From positions 1 to 48,820 of the forward strand of contig JAIRYI010000046.1 in the NCBI GenBank assembly GCA_031267815.1: 48,820 bases of DNA, read 5' to 3'. Both the position numbers and the translations under genes were made by a program. This document shows positions 16,884 through 26,768 of the stretch, in pieces; the first letter of the stretch is position 1; each line of letters begins with the position of its first letter. The notes under the pieces were generated by a model. The model did not search any database, had not been told where the DNA came from, and saw only the letters and a list, made by a program, of their open reading frames with translations. Source of the stretch: Desulfarculales bacterium (lineage in GTDB: Bacteria; Desulfobacterota; Desulfarculia; Desulfarculales; Desulfarculaceae).

Positions 16884-18879
16884 AACTTAACCTCTTGGGT
16901 GGTGCTGCCTGGGCCTTGTCATTATCGGTCTTGTCGCCAGCAACAGGTTGTTGTTCAGCTTTGTTCGGAGCCGGACAGTAGAGAGAATCAGATTTGCGCG
17001 GAGCCTCAATTCTGGCCCGCGCCGAAAATATCGGATCCAGGAAGTAGAGAATTTGTCTGCCATAGACAGGAGGGCGGCCGGCCATAAATATCAGCATATC
17101 GCCCCCGGCCCGCACCTTGCCGGAAGAATCTTTTTGCGGCCCCGGAAGTCTCATGCATTCGTCAGCAGTCAGGAGAGGGCGGGCGGTTTCGCTGACGCTG
17201 ACCGAGGCATTTTTTAATCTGCCCACCCTGGCTCCGGACAAAGAGGTCTTTTGTTCCACCACCGTGGTCTTGCCGGTCATATCCGACAACACTCTGGCCG
17301 TCTCTATGGTGTTGGGAGCATAGGCTATGCGGATATGGCAATTGGCCATCAAAGCATTATCTTTGCCGTAAACGCCATTAAGTTGGACAATATCCTGCAC
17401 AATCAGGTAACACTTCACCCCGTAACCGGCCACAAAAGCAATCCCTTTTTCCAGAACACTGAGCTTGCCCAGGGCGGTGAGTTCATCCAGCATCAATAAG
17501 AGCCGGTGCCGGTAAGCGGCTACGCTGGAGCCATTGGCAAATTCCATTCTGGCGCTCACCCGGTTGATTAATAAAGTGACGATTATGCGGATTAAAGGCC
17601 GCAGGCGGTTAATATCAGCCGGGCTGACCACCAGATACAAATTAACCGGCTGTTCATGATTCATCAGGTCATGAATATGAAAATCAGACCTGCTGATATT
17701 AGCCGAGACCACCGGATCCCGGTACAGGGCCAGGTTAGCTCCGGCGGTGGAGACAACTCCGGAAAGCTCGCTGTCAGCCTTGTTGAGCATATCCCTGGCC
17801 GCTGAAGATATAAATTCATGCAGCACATTTTGGCCGGAATGGCCTTCGGGATAGATTTTATCCAGCATGGCATTGTGATCCGCTTGCAGCATTTCCGTAA
17901 AAACGTCCTTGATGGGCCGGCTTTTGTCGGCCAGCAGGTAGGATAAATCGGTTAAATTGGCCGAACGGTTTTCCTTATGCCTGACGGAAATAAGGCAATG
18001 CAACAAGGCTCCACCCAGAAAGGCGAAGGCGGCTTTGTGCCAATAATCCTCCAGCCCCTTGCCTTCCGGATCCAGGAGCATACTCACCAGATTTTGCGTG
18101 TCCGGGATGGCGCTGGAGGTGTTTAATCTGATTTCATCAAAAGGGTTAAAGCAGGCTGATCTGTGGCTGCTGTCCGAAGGGTCAAATTTCAAAACCACCT
18201 GGCCCTGGCTCTTGCGCCAGCCGGAAGTCAAGGCCCAGTTCTCCCCCTTGATGTCAAAGACCAGCGAAGAATGTGGCCAGGAGAGCAAAGTGGGAAGGAT
18301 GAGGCCAACCCCTTTCCCGCTTCTGGTCGGGGCAAAGCATAAAAGATGTTCCGGCCCGCCATGACGGAGATAAAGCTGAGTCGAGGCGCTTTGCTCTTTG
18401 AAAAAAGCCAGAAACCTTTCCCCTCCACGCTTAAACTTCAACCATCCGCCGACATATACCCCGCTGCCATCAAGCAGGCTCATCTCTTTAATGTCCTGCC
18501 AGGTGGCCCAATGGGCTGAGCCGTGAAGATTTTTACTCCCTTTGCTCAAACCCATGCGCCCCAGCCACAGGCCCAGGAGAATAAATTGCGGCCCCAGAAA
18601 AATCGCCTGGCCCAGAGTAATGGCTCTGTCGATAACCGGGTCGGAACTCCGGTCGCGCCATTCCAGAATCTTCCAGGGCCAATATATGGATAAGCCGTCA
18701 TACTTGAACAAATCTTGCCCTAAAGCCGGAATATATTTGAAATGCGCCGCCACCGTCTGAGTAGCCGCGCTCATGCCCAACAGCCCGAGGACTATCATGA
18801 ATACGCCATATAACCAGCGTAAAGAACGGACTTTTTCGTTTTCGCCTAATCCGTATTGCCCAGAAATTTGTTTTGCCAT
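16858..18879 (-). CDS. traG: VirD4/TraG type IV coupling protein
   Basis: The 673-aa protein has two N-terminal membrane spans (about residues 20-40 and 88-108), Walker A (APTRSGKGVGLI, near 180) and Walker B (LLMLDELTALGKL, near 463), followed by the TraG motifs around YGVKCYLIVQDI and NCHIRIAYAPN. It couples the relaxosome to the secretion channel and pumps DNA at the inner membrane. It follows trbI by five bases, and traF overlaps its end. Size and motif spacing match RP4 TraG. Confidence 0.95.
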   Translation of the reverse strand: MAKQISGQYGLGENEKVRSLRWLYGVFMIVLGLLGMSAATQTVAAHFKYIPALGQDLFKYDGLSIYWPWKILEWRDRSSDPVIDRAITLGQAIFLGPQFILLGLWLGRMGLSKGSKNLHGSAHWATWQDIKEMSLLDGSGVYVGGWLKFKRGGERFLAFFKEQSASTQLYLRHGGPEHLLCFAPTRSGKGVGLILPTLLSWPHSSLVFDIKGENWALTSGWRKSQGQVVLKFDPSDSSHRSACFNPFDEIRLNTSSAIPDTQNLVSMLLDPEGKGLEDYWHKAAFAFLGGALLHCLISVRHKENRSANLTDLSYLLADKSRPIKDVFTEMLQADHNAMLDKIYPEGHSGQNVLHEFISSAARDMLNKADSELSGVVSTAGANLALYRDPVVSANISRSDFHIHDLMNHEQPVNLYLVVSPADINRLRPLIRIIVTLLINRVSARMEFANGSSVAAYRHRLLLMLDELTALGKLSVLEKGIAFVAGYGVKCYLIVQDIVQLNGVYGKDNALMANCHIRIAYAPNTIETARVLSDMTGKTTVVEQKTSLSGARVGRLKNASVSVSETARPLLTADECMRLPGPQKDSSGKVRAGGDMLIFMAGRPPVYGRQILYFLDPIFSARARIEAPRKSDSLYCPAPNKAEQQPVAGDKTDNDKAQAAPPKRLSYADFFSRD

Positions 18880-18884
18880 CCAAC

Positions 18885-20087
18885 TTACCGCCTTGCCCCG
18901 TAGGGAGCGTCAAAAGCCAGGTCTTTGGTGACAATCACGTTAAAGCGGAAACCCGGACGTATTTCCAGAGTAGGTTTGATTGATAGATTTTTTTGCAATA
19001 AGGCGGCGGTCGTCTGCCCCAGCTGGTTGGCCAGCGCTGCCGTCATTTCATTTTGCATGGACGGAGAAGTATCATCACCGCGCGAGGTATCCACCGTATC
19101 CAGGGTATAGGCGACACCTCCGGTGAACAGGGACATCAAAATCGCGCTGCCGAAAATTCGCAAATAGTGGTTATTTATTTCATCTTCATAGCCGCCATAG
19201 CCGGACATATCGGCTCCGGGCATGGCCTCCAGGGTCAAAGCCCTGCCGTCGGGAAAAATAATCCGGTTCCAGGCCACCAGAACCCGGGACTGACCATAAA
19301 CCACGCGCGAATCATAAACTCCGTAAAGCCTGGCTCCCTGGGGAATCAGCAGATAATTGCCATTGGCCGTGTCGTAGACGCTTTGCGAAACCTGAGCTAT
19401 GATAGCGCCCGGCAGATCAGAGTTAATGCCGGTAATCATGGTCCCAGGGATAATTGTCCCGGTTTTGACTTCCAGGGGCTGCCCCTCCTTCAGCTTGTTG
19501 GGCGACAGCCATTCCTGATCCACAGTTCCGGTTCTGCGGAAAAATTCTTCTTTGTCCTTGTCCGCCGCCGGGTCGTAACCGTCCGGTTTGAGGCCGCTGA
19601 AATCCGGAGTCCTTATCCCGGCCTGCCGCTCAGAAGGATCGCCGGAACTCTGAACGGTGGCATCAGCGGCATTGCCTCTGTCGCTTTTCTGCACTCCCAG
19701 GGGAGATTCCAGCGCCCGGATATATGCCTGGATCATTCTTTGTCGAATAACTTCCCGTTCCCGCCGCAACATTTCCGCGTTTTCATCTTTGGGCAGATTA
19801 ATGACGGTAATAGAGGGAATATCCTGTACTCTTTCTTCAGCCGGAGAAAGAGGCGAGGGAGGGGTCAGCAGACCGCCGGGGCCGTCCATAGCTACCAACG
19901 GCTTGTCAAAAGATGCATCTATGGGCGCGGATGTATCTTCTTCAACCTTTTCATCGCTGATAAAGGAATAGGAAAAAACTCCCAGCATTAAGGCCAGGGC
20001 CACCAGCACAAGAATAAGCGGCTTCCTGGACAGCTTGGCAGCCTTGGGCGTGTGGGGAATAAATTCAATAGGACTGCTGTCAGCCAT
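18885..20087 (-). CDS. trbI: VirB10/TrbI channel protein
   Basis: 400 aa with a short cytoplasmic N-terminus, one membrane span (residues about 22-42), a proline-rich periplasmic linker, and the conserved TrbI C-terminal domain (KTGTIIPGTMITGINSDLPG, LLIPQGARLYGVYDS, RVLVAWNRIIFPDG). It spans from the inner membrane to the outer-membrane core of the type IV secretion system and relays ATP-driven conformational signals. It lies six bases after trbH. Confidence 0.95.
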   Translation of the reverse strand: MADSSPIEFIPHTPKAAKLSRKPLILVLVALALMLGVFSYSFISDEKVEEDTSAPIDASFDKPLVAMDGPGGLLTPPSPLSPAEERVQDIPSITVINLPKDENAEMLRREREVIRQRMIQAYIRALESPLGVQKSDRGNAADATVQSSGDPSERQAGIRTPDFSGLKPDGYDPAADKDKEEFFRRTGTVDQEWLSPNKLKEGQPLEVKTGTIIPGTMITGINSDLPGAIIAQVSQSVYDTANGNYLLIPQGARLYGVYDSRVVYGQSRVLVAWNRIIFPDGRALTLEAMPGADMSGYGGYEDEINNHYLRIFGSAILMSLFTGGVAYTLDTVDTSRGDDTSPSMQNEMTAALANQLGQTTAALLQKNLSIKPTLEIRPGFRFNVIVTKDLAFDAPYGARR

Positions 20088-20092
20088 ATGCC

Positions 20093-20542
20093 CTAATCTC
20101 CCGCCGGGATTATCTGGGTCATGCCGCCCAAGGCTTTGGGCGTGTCTCCCAGGTCATAAACTTGGGCAAAAGAAAAACCGTCAGACAAACGGATGCGGAC
20201 ATACCAGAGCAATGCCTCCTTGTCGTCCTCAAGGCTGTCAACCGTATAGGTAAGCAAAAGCGCGTTTTGTCCGTGTTGAGAGGGTAACAGCTTGAAACCC
20301 TGGGTGCGAAGCTTGCTTTCCAATTCCCGGCCAAAGAAGTCTGATTTAATGAGATCGAGGCATAAAGCGGTGCGGCCGGGAGGATAAACCGCGACCAGCC
20401 GCTCCACCACCTTTTCCACCATAAGCTGAGACTTGTTTGGCGGCAGATCCGCGCTCACAAAAGAGCCGCCGTGATATACCGCGCAACCGGAGAGTACAAA
20501 AAGCAAACCTGACAAAATGAAGCTGCGGCTTTTTGTGCTCAT
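20093..20542 (-). CDS. trbH: TrbH-like lipoprotein
   Basis: 149 aa with a lipoprotein signal: a hydrophobic stretch ending in LSGC (Cys about residue 19). The rest has the TrbH pattern (VEKVVERLVAVYPPGRTALCL, ALLLTYTVDSL). In RP4 TrbH lies between TrbG and TrbI and is a VirB7-like outer-membrane lipoprotein of the core complex; position here is identical. It is one base away from trbG, which argues for coupled translation. Confidence 0.8.
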   Translation of the reverse strand: MSTKSRSFILSGLLFVLSGCAVYHGGSFVSADLPPNKSQLMVEKVVERLVAVYPPGRTALCLDLIKSDFFGRELESKLRTQGFKLLPSQHGQNALLLTYTVDSLEDDKEALLWYVRIRLSDGFSFAQVYDLGDTPKALGGMTQIIPAGD

Positions 20543-20543
20543 G

Positions 20544-21455
20544 CTATTTGCCCTCCCTGATTATGTTGACCCGCTCCTGATCTGAGCCCACCCCGAGAAT
20601 CAGCACCAGATGATCAAAAACTCCGTCCACCACTATGGAAGCGCCCTTTACCCGATAGTTGACTAAAATATCTTGGTCATTTTTGCGCACCAGGAGTACC
20701 GGGGCTTCATTGTTTTTGCTGGATTCGGGAAGTCTGATAAAGGTTTGCCTGCCGGTATCATAGACCTGGCTGGGCTTCCATGAAGCATATCCGTCTACCC
20801 AATAGGCAAAATTAAGCTGGCTCAAATCATAAGCCTGCTCGCCGTCATGCTCAAAGCTTCGCCATGCCCTGGCCCGCTCTTCCTTCTCCGCCGCCTGGGC
20901 ATACTGCTGCACAAACGCTTCCTGATAAGCAAAGCCGATGTAAGGAGTATGGCCCTCGCGTTGCGATACCAGCCGCAAATGATAAACCCTCCTATTGGTG
21001 GTAATAACCGCTGAGGTTTCCAAACCGGAATCAACCGGTTTGACCATCACATGGGTAATATCGACCAAAGATGAACCCGAAGTGGCGGTGTCTAACAGCC
21101 ATCTGGCCGAGTCTCCGATGATGATTTCCCGCAATTCCTCCCCAGGCTGAAGCTCAATATCACATATCTGAAAAGGCATGCCAATGACTGTCGGCACATT
21201 GGCCCCATGCACATATATCAGGCGTCCATGGCTGTCACGATAAGGCGCGTTACCAACTTTGGCCCAATCCTGAGCCAGTTGCAGGGCCGCTTTCTCCTGA
21301 GCCGTTAAATCCACCGGCTTGGAGTTGAGATAATCGGGCAGAGGGAGATTCAAATCCGGCAAAGGCTGCTGCAGCGCCGTATTCTCCGCCTCTTGCGCAA
21401 GCGCTGACGTCGCCAGTAACAGCAGGCAGAGAGCAAGGAACAGTTTTGCTTTCAT
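20544..21455 (-). CDS. trbG: VirB9/TrbG outer-membrane channel subunit
   Basis: 303 aa. A clear signal peptide (KLFLALCLLLLATSALAQ) precedes a VirB9-type beta-rich domain (PFQICDIELQPGEEL, TSAVITTNRRVYHLRL, NFAYWVDG) and a C-terminal strand region (QTFIRLPES...VLLVRKND). It forms the outer-membrane cap with TrbI and TrbH. Position between trbF and trbH matches the RP4 Tra2 order. Confidence 0.93.
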   Translation of the reverse strand: MKAKLFLALCLLLLATSALAQEAENTALQQPLPDLNLPLPDYLNSKPVDLTAQEKAALQLAQDWAKVGNAPYRDSHGRLIYVHGANVPTVIGMPFQICDIELQPGEELREIIIGDSARWLLDTATSGSSLVDITHVMVKPVDSGLETSAVITTNRRVYHLRLVSQREGHTPYIGFAYQEAFVQQYAQAAEKEERARAWRSFEHDGEQAYDLSQLNFAYWVDGYASWKPSQVYDTGRQTFIRLPESSKNNEAPVLLVRKNDQDILVNYRVKGASIVVDGVFDHLVLILGVGSDQERVNIIREGK

Positions 21456-21473
21456 AAGACTTATATCCTTTGA

Positions 21474-22145
21474 TTAATTCGTATTTTCCAGGATAGTGGA
21501 AAACGACAATTCCGTGACGTAAATGCCTCCCGGATTTTTCAGGATCTGCTCATCAGTCGTTGGAGGTTGTATCTGTATAGCCAGAGTGGCTTCATAACGC
21601 CTGGGCACTTCAATAATTACGCCGGTATGGTTGCGTACAGTTTCCGTCCATTCCACCCGCCAGGAGCCGCTGCTGACCGCATGGGGAACCCCTTTAATAG
21701 TGATTTGCGCCAAAGTACCTTTGGCGGCCCGCTGGTAAGGGTTGTTTAAGTCAAACCATTCTTTGATTTGGCCCTTGGCTGAACCAGCCATGAAATAGGA
21801 AAGCTTTTCCAGCATCCGCCTTTGCAGGTCAATATCAGCGGTCACGGTGCGCCAGTTGCTGATGATATTGGCAATCTCAGCCTGAATTAAGCGGGCCGGA
21901 ACCGGAGAAGCGGCATCCGCCCTGCCTACAGCCACGGATTTGCCCAGAGAATCAACCGCCACGATATAGGGCACAACCTTGTGCTGATGAATAAGAATAA
22001 TGCTTCCGGAAGTTGCCAATATGGCCAGGATTACACACAGAAAGGCCATAGCCCGCCAGAAGGCTCTGGCCTTGATATATGAGCCGTATCTCTCCAGCCA
22101 TTCCTGCTTTCCGTTTAAGTAAGGGTTGTTTTGGCTGTCGTTCAT
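21474..22145 (-). CDS. trbF: VirB8/TrbF inner-membrane protein
   Basis: 223 aa. A short cytoplasmic N-terminus (NPYLNGKQEWLERYGSYI) is followed by one membrane span (about residues 33-52) and a periplasmic NTF2-like VirB8 domain (VPYIVAVDSLGK, ANIISNWRTVTAD, WRVEWTETVRN). It is an assembly-factor subunit of the mating channel. Its ATG overlaps the stop of trbL by four bases. Confidence 0.93.
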   Translation of the reverse strand: MNDSQNNPYLNGKQEWLERYGSYIKARAFWRAMAFLCVILAILATSGSIILIHQHKVVPYIVAVDSLGKSVAVGRADAASPVPARLIQAEIANIISNWRTVTADIDLQRRMLEKLSYFMAGSAKGQIKEWFDLNNPYQRAAKGTLAQITIKGVPHAVSSGSWRVEWTETVRNHTGVIIEVPRRYEATLAIQIQPPTTDEQILKNPGGIYVTELSFSTILENTN

Positions 22146-23257
22146 GAAGTTTCATCTTTTTTATGTTGAATTTGCGTTTTGAGTTTGGAGCCTTCCCGTA
22201 TCTGGTGAGAAGCCTGCGGACTTTCGGCCTGAGCGGCTTTGTGCGCCCGGTAGAAATTGGAAGCGGTTTCTTTAACCAGGCCCAGGCCGGAAGCCCCATC
22301 CATCCTGGCCAGGGAAGCAGCGTCTTTGACATTTTTAATATCTTGAACTCCGGCCTTGGCCCCGGCATAAGCGCCTAATATGCCTCCGCCTACCGCCGAT
22401 GCCGCCGCCAGCAGGCCCTGACCGCTACCGACATGAGAACCGTTGATTATCCCGGCAATGGCTTCAGGCAGGCTTCTAACCAGAGCCAGCATGACTATGG
22501 AAATGCCGATAACCACGAAAATATCCTGGAAATCAGCCTCGGAGAATTCCATGTCATGAATAATGCTCAATCCCAGGCCGATTAGTAACTGCATGGTAAA
22601 GAGCTTAAAAGCCACTGCCAGGATAAAACGCATAACATTGATCGCATATTCTTTGAACATCCCGGCTCCGCCCAGGCCCAGAAGAATAATGGCCGCTGCC
22701 ATGCAAATAATGGCTTCGCATTTTATGAGCAGCACCTGAGCGGTAATAAGGGCAAAACAAACCAGAACCACTAAGCCGGTTATCAGATAACCCACCGAAT
22801 CAGCGGGCGACCAGATGGAAATTTTGTCCAGAATAGTCATAACCAGGTTAAAGCCGGTCAGGAACGGAGCCTCCGCCGCCGTGCGTGGAGCCCCCACCGA
22901 ATCAGCCAGGGAAGCCAGGCCATTGATGAGCATCCAGCTCCATTCATGATAATTATTGATCACAGCGGCAATGAATCCGGCAAAAAGCAATACCATCACA
23001 AATTGAGCGATAATGTCATGCAGAGAAGTTCTTTGCAAAGAAGCTTTTATGCCGAAGATTACAATTTCCAGAACCAGACACAGCTTGAACAGACCGATGG
23101 CCGCTGACTGGAAACCGCCGCTCCAGGCTTGGGCTTTGGCATAAAAGCTCTGTACTATTTCCGCGACCGTGCCGGTACTCACCCCTGGAGCGGCCCAGGC
23201 TTGTCCAGGGACCAGAACCATAAAAGCGATGGCGAGCAGTATAAATATGTTGGGCAA
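22142..23257 (-). CDS. trbL: VirB6/TrbL polytopic membrane protein
   Basis: 371 aa with an N-terminal signal-like segment ending near AWAAP and about six hydrophobic spans between residues 40 and 270, ending with a glycine-rich stretch (AASAVGGGILGAYAGAKAG) and a charged cytoplasmic tail. The TrbL family forms the inner-membrane base of the DNA channel. RP4 TrbL is longer (about 528 aa), so the tail is comparatively short here. It follows trbJ by 19 bp. Confidence 0.9.
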   Translation of the reverse strand: MPNIFILLAIAFMVLVPGQAWAAPGVSTGTVAEIVQSFYAKAQAWSGGFQSAAIGLFKLCLVLEIVIFGIKASLQRTSLHDIIAQFVMVLLFAGFIAAVINNYHEWSWMLINGLASLADSVGAPRTAAEAPFLTGFNLVMTILDKISIWSPADSVGYLITGLVVLVCFALITAQVLLIKCEAIICMAAAIILLGLGGAGMFKEYAINVMRFILAVAFKLFTMQLLIGLGLSIIHDMEFSEADFQDIFVVIGISIVMLALVRSLPEAIAGIINGSHVGSGQGLLAAASAVGGGILGAYAGAKAGVQDIKNVKDAASLARMDGASGLGLVKETASNFYRAHKAAQAESPQASHQIREGSKLKTQIQHKKDETS

Positions 23258-23276
23258 ATTATTTATCGCCTTTCAG

Positions 23277-24092
23277 TTAAAAGGGGTCTGTTTGAGCGTT
23301 TTTGCCGCTGACTCCGCGCAGTTTGCCTGCGTCGGTCGCGTTCTGCCATTGACGGGCCTGAATTTCCTCGTGCTTTTCATTTTTCATGGCGCTGACGGAC
23401 GAAGCCTGCACCGAAGCGGTTAAAAGAGTGCGCAGCTGACGGCTTTCATTGATATTAATGGCCGCCAGCTCATTGGCCGCTTCCAGCGCCTGCATCTGTC
23501 CGCTGGGAGTGGTCAACAGTTCCCGCATATGTTCCTCAAAGGCCGCTCCGTCATTGATTAAGTCATTAAGCTGCTGACCGGATAATGTGAAAAGGGATTT
23601 TTCCGCCCGCTTAACCTCTTGCTCCCATTTTTCCCGCTGCTGCCTGTAACTGGCATTGGCCGGTTCCCTGTCAGCTCGTCCAGCTCCGGCTATACCTTGG
23701 AGAAAATCATCATTCATATAGATTCCCTCAAATATGTCACCTAAAGCAGTCAGTTCATCAGCTTGCACCTCAATTCGCAGGGTAAGCTGAAACAGGCGGC
23801 CGAAATCTCCGGTTATGCTGTTGAGCAGCTTGGCCGGTAATTTCATAGTGTTTTGCAGCATATTGTTATATTGATTAATTTCCGTAAGCAGAATTTGCAG
23901 TTGGTGTTCGGTTTGCTGTATGCTTTGAGCATAGTCGTCATAGATGACCTGTAATTCCTCTACGCTGGTGGCCCGCTCCAGAGCCTGGGTAAACTGATTT
24001 GAGCAGTTGGTGCAATAAACCGTCCAGGCCAAAGCATTATTGCTATAGCCCAGAGACAGGCAAAGCAAAAAAACGGACAGTGATTTTCTCAT
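23277..24092 (-). CDS. trbJ: VirB5/TrbJ periplasmic pilus-associated protein
   Basis: 271 aa from the ATG at 24092, which overlaps the TGA of trbE as ATGA; the frame is open eight codons further upstream but the overlap decides the start. A signal peptide (LSVFLLCLSLGYSNNALAW) precedes a Cys pair (CTNC) and a long coiled-coil-rich body typical of TrbJ (TEHQLQILLTEINQYNNML...). TrbJ is a minor pilus tip or entry-exclusion-linked component. TrbK, the small lipoprotein that follows trbJ in RP4, is not seen. Confidence 0.87.
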   Translation of the reverse strand: MRKSLSVFLLCLSLGYSNNALAWTVYCTNCSNQFTQALERATSVEELQVIYDDYAQSIQQTEHQLQILLTEINQYNNMLQNTMKLPAKLLNSITGDFGRLFQLTLRIEVQADELTALGDIFEGIYMNDDFLQGIAGAGRADREPANASYRQQREKWEQEVKRAEKSLFTLSGQQLNDLINDGAAFEEHMRELLTTPSGQMQALEAANELAAININESRQLRTLLTASVQASSVSAMKNEKHEEIQARQWQNATDAGKLRGVSGKNAQTDPF

Positions 24093-26491
24093 AATGCGCC
24101 TTTCTCTTTCAGCCAATGTTGCGGCCAGTTGTCAGGGTAAGATTGTCTGAGCGCGTTTATACGGGATATGCTTTGTTTGTCTGACGCGCCCAGGAAGGGC
24201 AAAGATTTTTTCTGTAAGGCCAACTGCACCAAGCGTCTGCCCTCGGGTGAAATTACATAATAGTCTCTCTTGGGTGTGGCTGAGGAGATAATTTCTATCT
24301 GACGCGCATTTAAACCCATGCCCTGGTAGTATTCACGCTGTCCGTCTTGTCGGGCCGCTAAATTGGGAAGCAGGATTTTGGTCAGGCAGGATTCAATCAG
24401 AACATCCATTATACCTGACCGTATGGCGTCAGACAGACTCTGGGTGGCAAGCACTATGGCGCAGTTGGCTTTTCTGAACACTTTGAGCCATTCACGGATT
24501 TGATCGCGAAATACCAGGTTGCCCAACATTATCCAGGCTTCATCCAATAGTAATAATGTCGGTCTGCCGGTCAGTTGCTTTTCAATCCGTCTGAACAGAT
24601 ACATGAGAACCGGGGTTAAATTCTTCGCCCCCAGGTTCATTAATTCTTCAATCTCAAACACGGTAAAATTGCAAAATCCCAGGTTGTCGTCAACCGCATC
24701 GAGTAAACGGCCCATTGAGCCTTTCTGAGTGTAGTAGAATATGGACTGCCTGACTTCATCATTCTGCACCAGGTGCCAGACATGGGATAAGGAACGCAAA
24801 TGCCCTGAACTGCTTTTTAGCGACAACACGCAGCTATGAATTGCGTTGCGGTGAATCGGCAGCACTTTTAATCCCTGAAGCTCACACAGAGAGGCTATCC
24901 ACTCTTCCGCCCAAGCCGCCTCAGAGTCAGATTCATCAATTCTCGTCAGCGGCGCGAAAGAAAAGTCGTCTTCCCCAATATGGTAATGTGTGCCGCCAGC
25001 GGCAGCGCACAAGGGATAAAGGCTCAAACCTTTGTCAAAGGCAAAAACCTGGGCGTTTTGATAACGCATGAATTGGGCGGCGATTAGAGCCAGCAGGGTT
25101 GATTTGCCGCTGCCGGTCGGCCCGAACACCAGAGTATGCCCCAGGTCTCCCACATGCAGATTGAAGCGGAAAGGAGTTGAGCCTTCAGTGGTGCAAACCA
25201 TCAGGGCCGGGGATTCGGGAGGGTAAAATGGACAGGAATTATACAGTTGTCCGGCCCAGATGGTCTGCAAGGGAAGGAGATCGGATAAATTCAGCGTATG
25301 AACAAGATTGCGCCGGAAATTCGCATAGTAATTGCCGGGAAGAGTACCCAGCCAGGCTTCCAGCGCATTCACTTTTTCGACTCGGCAGTAAATACCCAAA
25401 TGCTGAACCGCCTGCCTTATATCCCGGCTCCAGTCCTGCAATATTTCCTGATTCTCGTTCATAAGCACAATTACTGAAGTCAGGTAGCCCGCGCCTACAT
25501 AGCCGGACTGAACTTCAGTCAAAACCTGCTCCGCGTCTTCGGTCATAAGCTGGGCATCTCTGTTGGCCTTGGCTGACGGATTATTGAAAAATTGATCGAC
25601 AACTCTGAAAATCTGCTGCTGCCAGGTTTTGCGATACCTTTTGATTTCCTGAATCGCCTCATAAGGGCTGAGGCAGATAAATCTGCTTGAAAAACGAAAG
25701 GAGATTTTGAAAGTATCAAACACGGAAAGCATGGACGGCCAGGATTCCTGGGGAAGCCCGTCCAAACTCAAACATAACATATAGCTGCTGCCCAGCATGG
25801 GAGCAATGCCGCCAAGCAAATCTTCCCCTCCCAGCAGCGCGTCAAGATACATGCTGGTGTGAGGCACTCTTACCGGCCATTGCCCGCCGATTATGGTGTG
25901 CTGTATATAGCTCAATAAATCTGAATAAAGAACCGCGCGCCCGAACTCGTCGGCTTCTTCCAATTCCTTAAGCCGCCATAATCTCAAGGCCGCCGCGAAA
26001 GCGTCTTCCATTTCCATAAGTGAATTTTCAAAATAGGCTAAATTCTTTTCCAGTGCGTTGGCGATGTTTTTGTTGGAAAAAGTATGAAGCTTTTCCAACA
26101 TGCCTGGTTTGTAGGTGACGGCCAGAATGGTCTTGGTGGTGTAGCATTTTCCGCCATAAAAATACTCTCTGCGCTCATCATCAATCATTTTACAAATTTT
26201 GTCGGTAAAGTGGTTTTCATGCGCTTCAGAATAAGCCCGTTCCTGGCTGCGGATGGCATCCACATGGAGCATCCAGCCGGAGCCGAGTAGTTTGACGGCG
26301 TTATTGAATTGAGCGGAAACAAAACTTAACTCGCCCGGGGTTGAACTGGCAGTGTCCTGTCCGCTGATTTCCCAGGCCGCCAACATGGAACCGTCTTTGT
26401 TTAACACTACCCCCGGCTTGATTAAGGCGGCATAAGGCAGGAGGTCCGGTAATCCCACCGCGTTGCTTCGATAATCTTTCAATGCCAGCAT
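24089..26491 (-). CDS. trbE: VirB4/TrbE ATPase
   Basis: 800 aa from the ATG at 26491; the start shares a base with the trbD stop (TAATG) and has a perfect GGAGG five bases ahead. The N-terminal CagE/TrbE domain is followed by Walker A (FGPTGSGKSTLLAL, near 454) and Walker B (LLLLDEAWIML, near 648). It powers pilus biogenesis and substrate transfer at the inner membrane. Length agrees with RP4 TrbE (852 aa). Confidence 0.95.
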   Translation of the reverse strand: MLALKDYRSNAVGLPDLLPYAALIKPGVVLNKDGSMLAAWEISGQDTASSTPGELSFVSAQFNNAVKLLGSGWMLHVDAIRSQERAYSEAHENHFTDKICKMIDDERREYFYGGKCYTTKTILAVTYKPGMLEKLHTFSNKNIANALEKNLAYFENSLMEMEDAFAAALRLWRLKELEEADEFGRAVLYSDLLSYIQHTIIGGQWPVRVPHTSMYLDALLGGEDLLGGIAPMLGSSYMLCLSLDGLPQESWPSMLSVFDTFKISFRFSSRFICLSPYEAIQEIKRYRKTWQQQIFRVVDQFFNNPSAKANRDAQLMTEDAEQVLTEVQSGYVGAGYLTSVIVLMNENQEILQDWSRDIRQAVQHLGIYCRVEKVNALEAWLGTLPGNYYANFRRNLVHTLNLSDLLPLQTIWAGQLYNSCPFYPPESPALMVCTTEGSTPFRFNLHVGDLGHTLVFGPTGSGKSTLLALIAAQFMRYQNAQVFAFDKGLSLYPLCAAAGGTHYHIGEDDFSFAPLTRIDESDSEAAWAEEWIASLCELQGLKVLPIHRNAIHSCVLSLKSSSGHLRSLSHVWHLVQNDEVRQSIFYYTQKGSMGRLLDAVDDNLGFCNFTVFEIEELMNLGAKNLTPVLMYLFRRIEKQLTGRPTLLLLDEAWIMLGNLVFRDQIREWLKVFRKANCAIVLATQSLSDAIRSGIMDVLIESCLTKILLPNLAARQDGQREYYQGMGLNARQIEIISSATPKRDYYVISPEGRRLVQLALQKKSLPFLGASDKQSISRINALRQSYPDNWPQHWLKEKGAL

Positions 26492-26766
26492 TACTTCCTC
26501 CATACTCTGGTTTTAGCCGCATAGAATGCCTGCTGCTTTATATGCCGCATCCAGACCTTGCTCATAATCGGATCGCTTTTGGCCATAGCCCGCAGGCTGA
26601 TAATGGCGGTAATCCAGAAAACCAGCGCGGTGACGGCGGATATAATGCTGAAGCCTCCAACTCCCACCAGCATGGCCAGCAGAGCGCTGACCATTACCGG
26701 CTCGCGCTCCGCCCCCATAACATGGCTATGACGATGCAGTGATTGATGTATAGGCAGCATACGCAT
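26491..26766 (-). CDS. trbD: VirB3/TrbD membrane protein
   Basis: 91 aa. A short basic N-terminus (PIHQSLHRHSHVMGAERE) is followed by two closely spaced membrane segments (residues about 26-62). The HQSLxRxxxxxGxER lead is characteristic of TrbD/VirB3. It works with TrbE in pilin handling. It lies two bases after trbC and touches trbE. Confidence 0.9.
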   Translation of the reverse strand: MRMLPIHQSLHRHSHVMGAEREPVMVSALLAMLVGVGGFSIISAVTALVFWITAIISLRAMAKSDPIMSKVWMRHIKQQAFYAAKTRVWRK

Positions 26767-26768
26767 AG

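Noticed and set aside
19053-19991. Plus-strand open frame of 312 codons opposite trbI
   Set aside because: Antisense to a clear VirB10 gene; no domains.
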